64,000 nucleotides of DNA, from assembly GCA_016865505.2 (NCBI GenBank), contig AP025252.1, positions 4,216,001 through 4,280,000 of the forward strand. Reading direction: 5' to 3'. This stretch comes from Bryobacterales bacterium F-183. Lineage in GTDB: Bacteria > Acidobacteriota > Terriglobia > Bryobacterales > Bryobacteraceae. The stretch's first letter is position 1. Each line of letters opens with the position of its first letter. The position numbers and the translations under genes were made by a program. Positions 36,255 to 45,478 of the stretch are shown piece after piece. Below the pieces are notes generated by a model. That model was not told the DNA's origin, did no database searches, and worked only from the letters and a program-made list of their open reading frames with translations.

Positions 36255-36779
36255 ATGTTTGAATTCGATTCCATCGACTCGCCGATAGGCAAAATCATCG
36301 TCGCCGCCCACCAAGGCAAACTTGTCTCCGTGGACTTCCTCGACTACGAATCCCGCTTCGAAGGACTCCTCAAGCGCCGCTTCGGCCCGGACGCCCAAGC
36401 CACCCCGGTGAAAGACCCCATAGGCATGACCACGCGCCTCCATCGTTACTTCAACCGCGACTTCAACGCCTTCGACGGAATCGAAATGGAAACCCGAGGC
36501 ACGCCCTTCCAACAACGAGTCTGGCAAGCTCTCAAACAGATTCCACCCGGCCAAACCTGGACCTACGCCCAATTAGCCAACTACGTCCAAAGCCCCAAAG
36601 GCTTTAGAGCCGTAGGCCTCGCGAACTCCCAGAACCCCATAGGAATCGTGCTCCCCTGCCACCGCGTGATCGGGTCCAACAACTCGTTAACAGGCTACGC
36701 CGGAGGCCTCCACCGCAAGAAGTGGCTCCTCGAACACGAAGCCCAAAATCGCCTATTCGAATTCGCTAGCTTGAGTTGA
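36255..36779 (+). CDS. ogt: methylated-DNA--protein-cysteine methyltransferase
   Basis: 174 residues. Removes O6-alkyl from guanine onto its own cysteine in a suicide reaction. The active site is PCHRV (C135) followed by GYAGGLHRKKWLLEHE. The HTH TWTYAQLANYVQSPKGFRAVG is also clear. It starts on the base after the Ada-AlkA stop, so the two form an adaptive-response operon. Confidence 0.96.
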   Translation: MFEFDSIDSPIGKIIVAAHQGKLVSVDFLDYESRFEGLLKRRFGPDAQATPVKDPIGMTTRLHRYFNRDFNAFDGIEMETRGTPFQQRVWQALKQIPPGQTWTYAQLANYVQSPKGFRAVGLANSQNPIGIVLPCHRVIGSNNSLTGYAGGLHRKKWLLEHEAQNRLFEFASLS

Positions 36780-36780
36780 G

Positions 36781-37801
36781 ATGGCAGACTGGACCAGACG
36801 ACAATTCGCCACTGCACTCGCCGCAGGATACGCAACCGCAGAGACCAAGTCAGACCTCTTCCGTCTCCAACGACGCTACAGTCACATGATCCTGGACGCA
36901 CTCTCGCCGTCCGGGGGATCAAGGGTACTTCTACCGCCGAGGCAAACCCCCGGCGATCGTGGACCTCAACACCGGGCGCACAATTCGTGAGATCCGCCCG
37001 CCCTCGGAAACGTTCGGACGGCCCGGTTTCTTTGGCGACGGAAGATCGTTACTTCTCGCCCCTCCCGTCAATGATGGGCCCCGCGCAATAGTGCGGCTGG
37101 ATACAGGCGCGATCGTCGCGATTCCGCACGACAAGTCTCTCCACTACTACGCCGGCCCGAGCGAAACCCTTGTTTCACGGGTATCGCAAGATCAGCTTCA
37201 GTTGCGAAATCTTGAAGGGACCGTTCTGCAAACGGCGACCATAGACACAGGTCCGGACGAAGGGCGTTCCTTCGCCGATCTTGCATTCACATTAGACCGT
37301 TCGGAGTTCATTCACGTGCCCACTGCAGCCCGAATCGTCAAATACTCGGCCATAACCCTGCAGCCACTTTGGCACATCAAGCTCAAGGGCTACACGTCCG
37401 CCCTACGGCTGTTTGTCAGCGCAAACGGGAACTGGATTGTTGCGTCCTTGTCTGTCAAGGGCAAGTTCGAAGCTTTACTGATCAACGGACAGACCGGCGA
37501 GGTGGCCCAGAAACTGCCAGCCTTCGGCCTTAAGATGGCGATCTCACCCGATGGTCGTTTCCTCGCCGTCGGAAAGCGCGAAAAGGGCAAGGGCATTTTG
37601 AACGGAGTCGACATGTTTGTCGACATCATCGACGTCAGCTCCGGCCGCACAGTGCAACGCCTGAGCCAAGCCAGAGAGACCATTTGGGACCAAACACTTC
37701 ATACCTACTTCAATGACATCCTGTCTACCCCAGACGGCAACCGACTGCTGACGGTCGGCACAAGCACCAAGCAATGGGAAGCAATGAGATCTCCCATCTG
37801 A
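36781..37801 (+). pseudogene. Tat-exported beta-propeller-like protein, broken by a frameshift
   Basis: Starts 1 nt after ogt with a Tat-like N-terminus (WTRRQFATALAAGYATA). The frame is lost at the G5 run 36913-36917. Removing one G would join the first ~43 residues to the downstream frame, which continues GDQGYFYRRGKPPAIVDLNTG. The second part runs to 37801 as repeats typical of WD40/YncE-like propellers (VDLNTGRTIREI, LAFTLDRSEFIHVP, MAISPDGRFLAVGKREKG). Full length would be ~339 residues. It may be a true pseudogene or a homopolymer sequencing error. Function unknown. Confidence 0.65.
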
Positions 37802-37840
37802 CCGGCGTCGATTGCTAGTGTAGAAACAGAGGGAAACCGC

Positions 37841-38104
37841 GTGAACGTAAGTCTAGAAATCCCCGACGACGTAGCCTCGCGCATGGCTGTGCCAGGCACA
37901 GACCTCACAAGACGCGCGCTGGAAGCCTTCGCGGCTGAAGAGTACCGCCAAGGCCGCATCTACAAGCCCGACCTTCGCCGCCTTCTCGGGTTCGAAACCA
38001 GCCACGAGATCGACGCCTTCCTCTATGCTCACGAGATCTGGTACGACTACACGATAGAAGACTTAGATCGCGAGATGGCGGCGCTAGACCGGCTTGGTCT
38101 GTAA
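37841..38104 (+). CDS. UPF0175 family antitoxin-like protein
   Basis: 87 residues from GTG 37841. UPF0175 features are VSLEIPDDVASRM, LTRRALEAFAAEEYRQGRIYKPDLRRLLGF and the ...HEIWYDYTIEDLDREMAAL tail. UPF0175 proteins pair with DUF3368 PIN-like proteins, as here, where the stop and the next start overlap (TAATG at 38102-38106). Confidence 0.9.
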   Translation: MNVSLEIPDDVASRMAVPGTDLTRRALEAFAAEEYRQGRIYKPDLRRLLGFETSHEIDAFLYAHEIWYDYTIEDLDREMAALDRLGL

Positions 38105-38586
38105 TGCTCGTCGTAGTTGCGGACACGAGTCCCATCCGTTACCTCGTTGAAATCGGCCACATTGAGCTGCTTCCAGCTCTCTTTCACACGGTTTCAATTC
38201 CGGAGGAAGTTGTGTCTGAGCTTTGCGGGAGCGGCGCTCCAGTTGCTGTACGGAACTGGATCAACGCTCCGCCGCCTTGGCTCACCATGCACGATTCAAT
38301 ACCTCTGCACGATCCCGCACTGGAGGCGCTCGACTTAGGTGAACGCGCAGCCATTTCCCTGGGCATCCAGTTAAATGCCGACATCATTCTCATTGATGAA
38401 CGAAAAGGTTCAATCGTCGCGGCGGACAAAGGCTTTGAAACCACAGGCACTATAGGCGTGCTTCACCGAGCCGCGATAAACGGACTCGTGTCTTTCCCTG
38501 AAGTCTTCGAGCGACTGAGAAGGACAAATTTCCGCTATCCCAGGACCTTGGTAGATGCCCTTTTAGCGCGCCACCGGAAGCCCTAA
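38104..38586 (+). CDS. DUF3368 PIN-like toxin
   Basis: 160 residues. PIN-like acidic residues are present: VVADTSPIRYL (first Asp), SIPEEVVSEL (Glu), LGERAAISLG and IILIDERKGSIVA. Probable RNase toxin neutralised by the UPF0175 protein encoded just upstream. Its stop overlaps the stop of the convergent epimerase gene. Confidence 0.88.
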   Translation: MLVVVADTSPIRYLVEIGHIELLPALFHTVSIPEEVVSELCGSGAPVAVRNWINAPPPWLTMHDSIPLHDPALEALDLGERAAISLGIQLNADIILIDERKGSIVAADKGFETTGTIGVLHRAAINGLVSFPEVFERLRRTNFRYPRTLVDALLARHRKP

Positions 38587-39611
38587 AACCCGCTCACCTT
38601 AATCCAAAAACTCTCTTTCCAAACCCCACCAGCGGGAACCGTCTGCAACTCCGGGTACTTCCCCTCTGCATTCAAATTGAACGCATTCGTTACCCCCGTC
38701 ATCGGCTCAAAGCAGATAAACGGACGCCCCGCCGGCGCATACACGACACTCACCGGGTACTTCGGCCCGTACACAACGCTTACCTTCTGCGTCTTCCCCG
38801 TCACCGAAAACTCGCGATCTCCATTCACCCCATCAAACACATCATCCAAAACCAAGCCCTTCAGCGACACCGCGCCCGTATACGGATTCGGCTTCTTCTC
38901 GCCACTCGGCACCAACTTCTGCGTCAGATCCACACGCGACGCCGCAGGCAGGCGTACCGTCCACTCATCGCGAGGCGCATCCGTCACCTGAAAGTACGGG
39001 TGATACGCAATCGACAACGGCATCTTCACGTTGCTGTGATTGAACACTGCCGTCTCCACCTCGAGCGTCCCGTTCGACAGCCGGTACGTCATCTCAATCG
39101 AGTGCGCAAACGGAAAGTGCGCCATGATGTCCGGGTACTTCCACATATCGATCCGGCTGGTCACCCAAGCCGCCTCGCCCGACACCCGAGCCTCCTTCAC
39201 TTCCCAGCGATCCGTGTACGTGATCAGCCCATGGATCGGCAAACCGTTCCCGTCCTTCCGAACATTGCCGTACGACTTGTTCAGCGGGTACTCCTTGCCG
39301 TCAAACTTGAACCCGTCATGGTCCAAACGGTTCGCCCAAGGCGCCAGAAACGGATTCCCTAGCATCGTCGGCCTCGACTTCTGCTCTTTGATGTCCCCAT
39401 AAGGCGACCAAAAGACAGGCTTGCCGTTGACCTTCATGTCAAAGGCGTTGTTGCCAATCGACACCAGCACCGACACCTCGGTCTTGTTGTCGTAATCGAT
39501 CAGCTTGACGATCTGCAATCCGCCGACGGTATTGTCCTCGGCTCCATAACGGGCTGCGTTCAGCATGAGTGTGGTGGACGTAAATAACAGCGCGATCAAG
39601 GGGCTGCGCAT
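38583..39611 (-). CDS. aldose 1-epimerase family protein (exported)
   Basis: 342 residues with a signal peptide ([18 protein letters not shown]). The galactose mutarotase-like fold is shown by [33 protein letters not shown] (His), [10 protein letters not shown] (catalytic His) and [14 protein letters not shown] (catalytic Glu). It interconverts sugar anomers, or acts on a related sugar, in the periplasm. It reads away from gyrA across a 63-nt divergent gap. Confidence 0.88.
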   Translation of the reverse strand: MRSPLIALLFTSTTLMLNAARYGAEDNTVGGLQIVKLIDYDNKTEVSVLVSIGNNAFDMKVNGKPVFWSPYGDIKEQKSRPTMLGNPFLAPWANRLDHDGFKFDGKEYPLNKSYGNVRKDGNGLPIHGLITYTDRWEVKEARVSGEAAWVTSRIDMWKYPDIMAHFPFAHSIEMTYRLSNGTLEVETAVFNHSNVKMPLSIAYHPYFQVTDAPRDEWTVRLPAASRVDLTQKLVPSGEKKPNPYTGAVSLKGLVLDDVFDGVNGDREFSVTGKTQKVSVVYGPKYPVSVVYAPAGRPFICFEPMTGVTNAFNLNAEGKYPELQTVPAGGVWKESFWIKVSGF

Positions 39612-39662
39612 CCCTACAGCTTAACGTGGTGGATTCAAACGCAAAATGCTAAAATTGTTTCT

Positions 39663-39667
39663 AGGAG
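39663..39667 (+). promoter_or_regulatory. ribosome-binding site of gyrA
   Basis: AGGAG with a 7-nt spacer before TTG 39675. It supports the TTG start, which no nearby ATG replaces. Confidence 0.6.
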
Positions 39668-39674
39668 CTTTCTC

Positions 39675-42290
39675 TTGGCAGATCAACAAGATCCCCAGAA
39701 TCCAGCGGGCGGCAAACCGCCAGCCGGTCCGCCCCCCAACCAACTCACGTTGGGCGGCGATGGCGGCGGCAAAAACCTCGTCCCGATCAACATCGAAGAC
39801 GAAATGAAAAAGTCGTACCTCGATTACGCCATGAGCGTCATCGTAGGTCGCGCCTTGCCCGATGTCCGCGACGGTTTAAAGCCCGTGCATCGCCGCATTC
39901 TTTTCGCGATGTACGAAATGGGGCTGCATTACAACCGCCCCACACGCAAATCCGCCAAGATCGTCGGCGACGTCATGGGCAAGTACCATCCCCATGGCGA
40001 TAGCGCCATTTACGACGCGTTGGTCCGCATGGCCCAGCCCTTCTCGATGCGCTACCCGCTCATCGACGGCCAAGGCAACTTCGGCTCCGTGGACGGCGAT
40101 CCACCGGCAGCCATGCGCTACACCGAATCGCGCCTGTCGCGCCTTTCGGCCTCCTTGATTGAAGACATCGACAAGGAAACCGTCGACTTCAAGGCCAACT
40201 ACGACGACCAGGAAGTTGAACCCGAAGTCCTGCCCTCGCGCGTCCCGAACCTTCTCATCAACGGTTCCTCGGGCATCGCCGTCGGCATGGCCACCAACAT
40301 TCCGCCGCACAACCTGACGGAAATCATCGACGCGACAATCCTGCTCATCCAAAAGCCGGAAACCACTCTCGTCGACCTGATGGGCATCGTCAAAGGACCC
40401 GACTTCCCCACCGGCGGATTCATCCTCGGCCAAAGCGGCATCCTCGACTACTTCCGCACCGGCCGCGGCTCCATCAAGATGCGCGCCAAAGCCGAGTTCG
40501 AACCCCTCGGTAAGGACCGTCAAGCCATCGTCGTAACCGAGATCCCCTACCAGGTCAACAAGGCGCGACTCATCGAGGCCACCGCCGGCCTGGTCAACGA
40601 AAAGAAGATCGAAGGCATCTCCGAAATTCGCGACGAAAGCGATCGCGACGGTATGCGCATCGTCTACGAGTTGAAGCGCGGCGAACAACCAGAAGTCGTC
40701 CTCAACAATCTCTACAAGCAGACGCAGTTGCAAACCAGCTTCGGCGTCATCATGCTCGCCATCGTCGGAGGCCAACCTCGCGAACTCGGCCTCATCGATG
40801 CCATCAAGCGCTTCATCGAGCACCGCGTCGACGTCGTCCGCCGCCGTACCGACTTCCTCCTGCGCAAGGCTCGCGACCGTGAGCATATCCTGCTCGGCTT
40901 CCAGCGCGCCCTTCGCAATATTGACCGCGTAATCGAACTCATCCGCGCGTCCAAGAACCCCAAGGAAGCGCGCGAAGCGTTGATGAACTTCATCACGCCC
41001 GAAGAAGCCAAAGAGTACGCCGCAGTCATCGAAGCCGGCGCCATCGGACCCCGCTTTACCGAGCGTCAGGCCCAGGCCATCATCGAACTCCAACTCCAGC
41101 GCCTCACCGGCATGGAGACCCAGAAGATCCTCGACGAACTCGCGGATATCCAGAAGCAGATCGCCCGCTACCTCGAAATCCTGGGTTCCGAAAAAGTCCT
41201 CCGCGGCGTCATCATCGACGAACTCAAGGAAATCAAGAAGGACTTCGGCGACGCCCGCCGTACCGAAATCATTGAGGATTCCGGCGACTTCGACCTCGAA
41301 GACCTCATCCAGATGGAGGACGTCGCCGTCACCGTCACCCGCGGTGGATACCTCAAGCGCACGTCGCTCGACACCTACCGCCGCCAGACCCGCGGTGGCA
41401 AAGGCCGCATTGGCATGGGTACGCGATCCGAAGATGTGGTCGAACACCTCATCCTCTCGTCGACACACACCTACCTGCTGATCTTCACCAGCAAGGGCCG
41501 TGTCTACTGGCTCAAGGTGTACCGCATCCCCGACGCCACCACCGTCGGCAAGGGCAAGAACATCGGCAGCCTCATCAACCTGCAGGAAGATGAGACGGTC
41601 AAGGCGTTCCTGCCGGTCAAGGAGTTCACGCCCGGCAAGTACATCGTGATGGTCACCAAGCACGGTGTCATCAAGAAGTGCGAACTCACCGAGTTCAACC
41701 ATCCGCTACAGCGCGGCATCATCGCCGTCTCTGTGGATGATGGCGACGAACTCATCGCCGCCCGCTTGAGCAACGGCGACAACTACATGTTCATCGGCAC
41801 CTACCAGGGCAAGGCCATTCGTTTCGAAGAGAACGAAGTCCGCGCCATGGGACGTCCGGCCCGCGGCGTCCGCGCCATGGACCTCGCCGATGACGACTAC
41901 ATCGTCGGAGCCGAAGTCGTCGAAAAGGACGGCCTCATCCTCTCCATCTCCGAGCAAGGCTTCGGCAAGCGCACGGAGCTTGAGGAATACCGTCTCACCT
42001 CACGCGGCGGCAAGGGTGTCATCAATATGAAGACCACCCCCCGCATCGGCAAGGTGGTCGCGGTGCTCTCCGTGAAGGACGACACCGACGTGATGATCAT
42101 CACCAAGGAAGGCAAGATCATCCGCATCGAATCCAGCAAGATCCGCCAGGCGGGCCGTTCCACGCAAGGCGTCAAGCTGGTCTCAGCCGACGACGGAGAT
42201 ACCGTAGCAGCAGCCGGCGTCGTGCCGGAAAGTGTCGACAAGGAAGCGGGCGGTCCCGAAGACGCTCAGAATGACCTCCCCCTTTCCTAA
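39675..42290 (+). CDS. gyrA: DNA gyrase subunit A
   Basis: 871 residues from TTG. Cuts and rejoins DNA in the GyrA2GyrB2 enzyme that introduces negative supercoils. The catalytic Tyr is Y149 ([11 protein letters not shown]). The quinolone region reads [15 protein letters not shown], with S110 and D114 equivalent to E. coli S83 and D87, the sensitive-type residues. The GyrA box at 571-577 is QTRGGKG, differing from the consensus QRRGGKG at one position. The C-terminal pinwheel repeats and an acidic tail follow. An N-terminal ~27-residue Gly/Pro extension is unusual. gyrB is not in the window. Confidence 0.97.
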   Translation: MADQQDPQNPAGGKPPAGPPPNQLTLGGDGGGKNLVPINIEDEMKKSYLDYAMSVIVGRALPDVRDGLKPVHRRILFAMYEMGLHYNRPTRKSAKIVGDVMGKYHPHGDSAIYDALVRMAQPFSMRYPLIDGQGNFGSVDGDPPAAMRYTESRLSRLSASLIEDIDKETVDFKANYDDQEVEPEVLPSRVPNLLINGSSGIAVGMATNIPPHNLTEIIDATILLIQKPETTLVDLMGIVKGPDFPTGGFILGQSGILDYFRTGRGSIKMRAKAEFEPLGKDRQAIVVTEIPYQVNKARLIEATAGLVNEKKIEGISEIRDESDRDGMRIVYELKRGEQPEVVLNNLYKQTQLQTSFGVIMLAIVGGQPRELGLIDAIKRFIEHRVDVVRRRTDFLLRKARDREHILLGFQRALRNIDRVIELIRASKNPKEAREALMNFITPEEAKEYAAVIEAGAIGPRFTERQAQAIIELQLQRLTGMETQKILDELADIQKQIARYLEILGSEKVLRGVIIDELKEIKKDFGDARRTEIIEDSGDFDLEDLIQMEDVAVTVTRGGYLKRTSLDTYRRQTRGGKGRIGMGTRSEDVVEHLILSSTHTYLLIFTSKGRVYWLKVYRIPDATTVGKGKNIGSLINLQEDETVKAFLPVKEFTPGKYIVMVTKHGVIKKCELTEFNHPLQRGIIAVSVDDGDELIAARLSNGDNYMFIGTYQGKAIRFEENEVRAMGRPARGVRAMDLADDDYIVGAEVVEKDGLILSISEQGFGKRTELEEYRLTSRGGKGVINMKTTPRIGKVVAVLSVKDDTDVMIITKEGKIIRIESSKIRQAGRSTQGVKLVSADDGDTVAAAGVVPESVDKEAGGPEDAQNDLPLS

Positions 42291-42834
42291 GGCATACGCT
42301 GACTTCGTTCAACGTTTGCGCGTACCCGCCGGGTTTATCCTACTCGGCGGGTTCGTCCTATTGGCCCACCCCACAGCAATCTCGATCCTCAACAGTCTCC
42401 CCGTCATCTTCCTAGGACTCGCCCTCCGAGCCTGGGCCGCCGGCCACCTCGAAAAGAACCAGAACCTCGCCATCAGCGGACCCTACGCGTACACCCGCAA
42501 CCCTCTCTACCTCGGGACCCTGATCGTAGCCGCAGGCTTCTGCGTCGCCGCCAATGACCCCTGGCTACCGTTTCTGTTCGCCGCCATCTTTTTCCTGATC
42601 TACATCCCGGTGATGTACGAGGAGTCCGCGCACTTGACCAAGCTTTTTAGCGGGTACGCAGCCTATGCGCAAGGCGTACCATTATTGGTGCCAAGGCTGA
42701 CAGCATGGACGCAAGCAACCAAGCGTTTTTCCTGGGGACTTTTCTGGAGGAACAAGGAGCAAAAAGCCTGGTACGGAGCCCTAGCGGGACTCGCCCTGCT
42801 AGCAGGAAAAATGCAGTTTTTGCGGTATGATTAG
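42271..42834 (+). CDS. isoprenylcysteine methyltransferase-like membrane protein
   Basis: 187 residues with four to five membrane helices. The SAM-binding motif of the ICMT/PEMT-like family is [16 protein letters not shown] (about residues 70-85), followed by [17 protein letters not shown]. Methylates an unknown small or lipid substrate in the membrane. The ATG at 42271 overlaps the 3' end of gyrA by 20 nt. The last gene before tRNA-Leu. Confidence 0.85.
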   Translation: MTSPFPKAYADFVQRLRVPAGFILLGGFVLLAHPTAISILNSLPVIFLGLALRAWAAGHLEKNQNLAISGPYAYTRNPLYLGTLIVAAGFCVAANDPWLPFLFAAIFFLIYIPVMYEESAHLTKLFSGYAAYAQGVPLLVPRLTAWTQATKRFSWGLFWRNKEQKAWYGALAGLALLAGKMQFLRYD

Positions 42835-42860
42835 GGAGTAGTTTCCCACCACCATCAGAT

Positions 42861-42945
42861 GCGGATGTGGCGAAATTGGCAGACGCGCCAGACTTAGGAT
42901 CTGGTTTCGAAAGAAGTGGAGGTTCAAGTCCTCTCATCCGCACCA
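42861..42945 (+). tRNA. tRNA-Leu (anticodon UAG)
   Basis: 85 nt with the encoded CCA end. The acceptor arms GCGGATG (42861-42867) and CATCCGC (42935-42941) pair perfectly. The anticodon stem CCAGA/TCTGG encloses CTTAGGA, giving anticodon TAG. A long class II variable arm and the T-arm GAGG-TTCAAGT-CCTC follow. It marks the boundary between the C-rich core to the left and the compositionally different segment to the right. Confidence 0.97.
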
Positions 42946-43014
42946 TCTACTAGAGTCTCACCAAGCCTTGTTTGGGCCCGCGGAGTTCCTTCCAGTTACT
43001 GATAAGATTTAGAC

Positions 43015-43932
43015 GTGGCTACGTCCAGCGAAGTAAAGAAGAAGCGGCCCGTCAAGGTGGCGCCTGACGGCAGCCGCGACAGATCAAAAGACTCCAAGCA
43101 ATCACAGCCAGATCTGTCATGCGGGATTGTGATGCCGATTTCCGCTCTTGGAGAGTGTTCTGCAGAACACTGGCTCGAGGTCAAGCAAGTTATTGTTGAC
43201 GCGGTCGAATCTATAGAGGAGCTAAGATTTACGCCTAGGCTGGTGAGTGATGCGGATGAGGTTGGTGTAATTCAGAAACGGATTATTCAGAATGTATACA
43301 ACTCCACTATTGTTGTCTGTGACGTTAGTGGGAAGAATCCTAATGTGATGTTCGAACTTGGTCTCCGGTTAGCCTTTGATAAACCTACTGTGATTATTAA
43401 GGACGACAAGACGGACTATTCGTTTGACACAGGTGTTATCGAACATGTCGCTTACCCGCGTGATCTGAGATTTTCAAAGATCGTCGACTTCAAGAAGAAA
43501 CTTGCAGACAAGGTGTTGCACACCTATAAAGCGTCCGTTGGCGATCCGGGGCACTCACCGTTCTTGAAGAGCTTTGGTCAGTTCCATATCGCTTCACTTC
43601 CGCAAACTGAGACGTCGGCGGATGGGGTCATCATGGAGATGCTAAGTGATCTTTTTCAAGAAGTGCGTGCAATAAAACACTTGACCGCAAGCCTAGACTC
43701 GGTCGATAGACGTCCTCACAGTACAGCGTCTTTGATCTTCGCGATTCTGTCGGACCATTGCAATCGGCTGGGACTTGACCCCCTTGTCGCTGCGCGCGAC
43801 TCGCAATTCCTCGCAAGTGTGAACCAGCAATTGAAGGATCGGTTTCGCGTCCATGTATCCCGGCAAGCTCTTACTCGGATGGCGTGCCTCGCCGCCGAGG
43901 AGCTCCGTCTCGGACGAACGGTCACAGACTAA
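43015..43932 (+). CDS. nucleoside 2-deoxyribosyltransferase/TIR-like superfamily protein
   Basis: 305 residues from GTG 43015. A Lys-rich N-terminus (~35 residues) precedes a Rossmann-like domain (residues ~36-150): CGIVMPISALGE, VIQKRIIQNVYNSTIVVCDVSGKNPNVMFELGLRLAFDKPTVII-type sequence, with the conserved Glu of N-P-N-V-x-F-E-L-G. Such domains hydrolyse or transfer N-glycosidic bonds of nucleosides and related ligands, and many sit in phage-defence loci. The C-terminal ~100 residues match nothing I know. Codon use is AT-richer than the neighbours (ATT, GTT, AGA, CTA frequent), suggesting transfer next to the tRNA. Confidence 0.7.
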   Translation: MATSSEVKKKRPVKVAPDGSRDRSKDSKQSQPDLSCGIVMPISALGECSAEHWLEVKQVIVDAVESIEELRFTPRLVSDADEVGVIQKRIIQNVYNSTIVVCDVSGKNPNVMFELGLRLAFDKPTVIIKDDKTDYSFDTGVIEHVAYPRDLRFSKIVDFKKKLADKVLHTYKASVGDPGHSPFLKSFGQFHIASLPQTETSADGVIMEMLSDLFQEVRAIKHLTASLDSVDRRPHSTASLIFAILSDHCNRLGLDPLVAARDSQFLASVNQQLKDRFRVHVSRQALTRMACLAAEELRLGRTVTD

Positions 43933-44304
43933 CGAGCCGACGCGGGGCCGAAGGGGGACAGCCTGAGCAGCCACGTTCGCAACCGCTATATCGCGCCCTT
44001 ATGGCAAGGCAGTTAACGGAACGGAACCGCCAATCACCAGATGTTCCCTATCACAACTCCCAATACACGACACGAGGCCATACGGGATTTCACCATAGGT
44101 GACGCCGCCACCGCCGATCCTAAATTGCCAGAAATCGAATAAAAGTCGAGACAATTGCACACGAGCCGGGTCAGACCGCTATGGCCCCTTTTCTATCGCT
44201 ATCCGACCGATGTCAGCCGTGGTAGGCCGCGCTAGACTAGCAATGGCACACGGTACAGAGCCGAAAATCGCCCAAAAACCAACAATACTTGCGATCGCAG
44301 TACA
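43933..44304. other. 372-nt stretch without a supportable gene
   Basis: Both strands have short open frames but none with a recognisable product, ribosome-binding site or codon pattern. No DnaA-box-like TTATCCACA, hairpin with T-tract or repeat of the tRNA-Leu end is seen. GC content and skew are closer to neutral than in flanking core DNA. TACAAT at 44301-44306 overlaps the next start and may be a -10 element. Confidence 0.5.
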
Positions 44305-44649
44305 ATGAAGTCGATGTCACGGTCTGTCGATGCCATCTACGAGGCAGGGGTCTTTCGGCCCCTTGAGCCGGTCACGCTCAGCGAGCACAAGCGCGTGCGC
44401 CTTACGGTCGAAGAACCTGTAGACCCGGCACGTTCGGAAGCAATCAATCCTCGTCACGAAGAACTTCAATGGCTCGCCAAAGAATCCGCGGCTTACCGGG
44501 GCCAGTGGGTAGCGCTTGTTGGTCCACGCCTGATTTCCCACGGTGAGGATCTTGCAGCTGTTCGCTCCGCGGCGCTCGCCGCCGGATTCGAAGACGCCCT
44601 TTTCGCAAGTGTGCCCAGCGAACCCGACGTTCCCTTTGGCGGCTGGTAG
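44305..44649 (+). CDS. DUF104 antitoxin-like domain fused to DUF5678
   Basis: 114 residues. Residues ~4-36 are the DUF104/AF2212-like domain (VDAIYEAGVFRPLEPVTLSE, RVRLTVEEP), normally an antitoxin. Residues ~50-114 (WLAKESAAYRGQWVALVGPRLISHGEDL, FGGW end) match DUF5678. The start may be ATG 44314 (MSRSVDAIYE), which begins exactly at the family N-terminus. It lies 5 nt before a retropepsin-like protease gene, where a toxin gene would be expected. Confidence 0.8.
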   Translation: MKSMSRSVDAIYEAGVFRPLEPVTLSEHKRVRLTVEEPVDPARSEAINPRHEELQWLAKESAAYRGQWVALVGPRLISHGEDLAAVRSAALAAGFEDALFASVPSEPDVPFGGW

Positions 44650-44654
44650 CGAAC

Positions 44655-45068
44655 ATGTCGCGCTATTTGTCGTTCGAGCAAGTGTACGACTATGCGGGAA
44701 CTCTTGGAGACAGCATTGATGTTCCGATTATCATTCGGGCCGGTAATCAGCAACTCCCGGTGATCGCCAGTGTTGATACCGGCGCGTCCTTCTGTCTGTT
44801 TCGAAGCGCGATCGCTACTGTGCTGGGCCTCGACTTGACCAAGGGAACACATCTTCGATTCCGCACCGCCAACAGCGCCTTCGAGGCCTATGGCCACGAG
44901 GTCGATATCGTCGCTCTGGGGGTCACAACAAGAAGTACTGTCTACTTCTTTGCCGATCCTCTGATTAACAAGAACGTTCTTGGACGGACCGGCTGGTTAG
45001 ATCGTGTCAGGCTTGCGGTTGTCCACCATGACAACAGGCTGTATCTCAGTCCATACGGTGAGAATTAA
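44655..45068 (+). CDS. retropepsin-like aspartic protease
   Basis: 137 residues. A single-domain clan AA aspartic protease: catalytic SVDTGASFCLF (D41), flap region, and the closing NVLGRTGWLDRVRL hydrophobic-Gly element. Like viral retropepsins it should act as a homodimer. No signal peptide, so cytosolic. Its close coupling to a DUF104-DUF5678 protein suggests a functional pair; the substrate is unknown. Its 3' end overlaps the convergent phosphatase gene by 4 nt. Confidence 0.85.
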   Translation: MSRYLSFEQVYDYAGTLGDSIDVPIIIRAGNQQLPVIASVDTGASFCLFRSAIATVLGLDLTKGTHLRFRTANSAFEAYGHEVDIVALGVTTRSTVYFFADPLINKNVLGRTGWLDRVRLAVVHHDNRLYLSPYGEN

Positions 45069-45478
45069 GCGGGTTTACGGCCGCGTCTAAGGTCCAATAT
45101 CAGCCGCATGACCAAGGTCTCAAGCTGATCTCGCACCTTGACGTAAACGGCGTCCTTCTTGCCGATCGGGTCTTCTACCTGCCAGACGATGGTTTCAATC
45201 CCGCGATACGCGCGTGGCATTCCTGTGCCGCTGATGTTCACGATCAGATCAATCGCAGCAGGGTCGAACTCCACGATTCCCTTTGGATACGGGTCCACCA
45301 TGCGGATGCCCTTTTCGAGCATCGTCTTCTGGGTTTCTTCCGCTACGATGCCCGCGGGAGACATGCCGGCGCTGGCTGGCTCCATCACGTCCGAACCGTA
45401 GCTTCGCGCAAACCACTCGGCCATTTGACTGCGGCAGGAATTGCCAATGCAGACAAACAAAACGCGCTTTTTTGTCAT
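45065..45478 (-). CDS. low-molecular-weight protein tyrosine phosphatase/arsenate reductase-like
   Basis: 137 residues from ATG 45478. The P-loop CIGNSCRSQMAEWFA (C10, R16) is the C-x5-R signature shared by LMW-PTPs and thioredoxin-coupled ArsC. The general acid Asp is in VEDPIGKKDAVYVKVRDQLETLV. Which of the two activities applies cannot be told from sequence alone; no ars genes are nearby. It overlaps pdxT by ATGA and ends the B6 operon. Confidence 0.85.
   Translation of the reverse strand: MTKKRVLFVCIGNSCRSQMAEWFARSYGSDVMEPASAGMSPAGIVAEETQKTMLEKGIRMVDPYPKGIVEFDPAAIDLIVNISGTGMPRAYRGIETIVWQVEDPIGKKDAVYVKVRDQLETLVMRLILDLRRGRKPA

Noticed and set aside
39876-41702. 608-codon open frame on the minus strand, antisense to gyrA
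   Set aside because: It mirrors the codon structure of gyrA in a high-GC gene and encodes no recognisable domain, only acidic low-complexity sequence.
42835-44304. Replication origin marked by DnaA boxes
   Set aside because: The skew switch points here, but no TTATCCACA-like box cluster, AT-rich unwinding region, dnaA or dnaN was seen.
42921-45068. Integrative element with attachment sites at tRNA-Leu
   Set aside because: I found no direct repeat of the tRNA 3' end downstream and no integrase; only composition suggests transfer.
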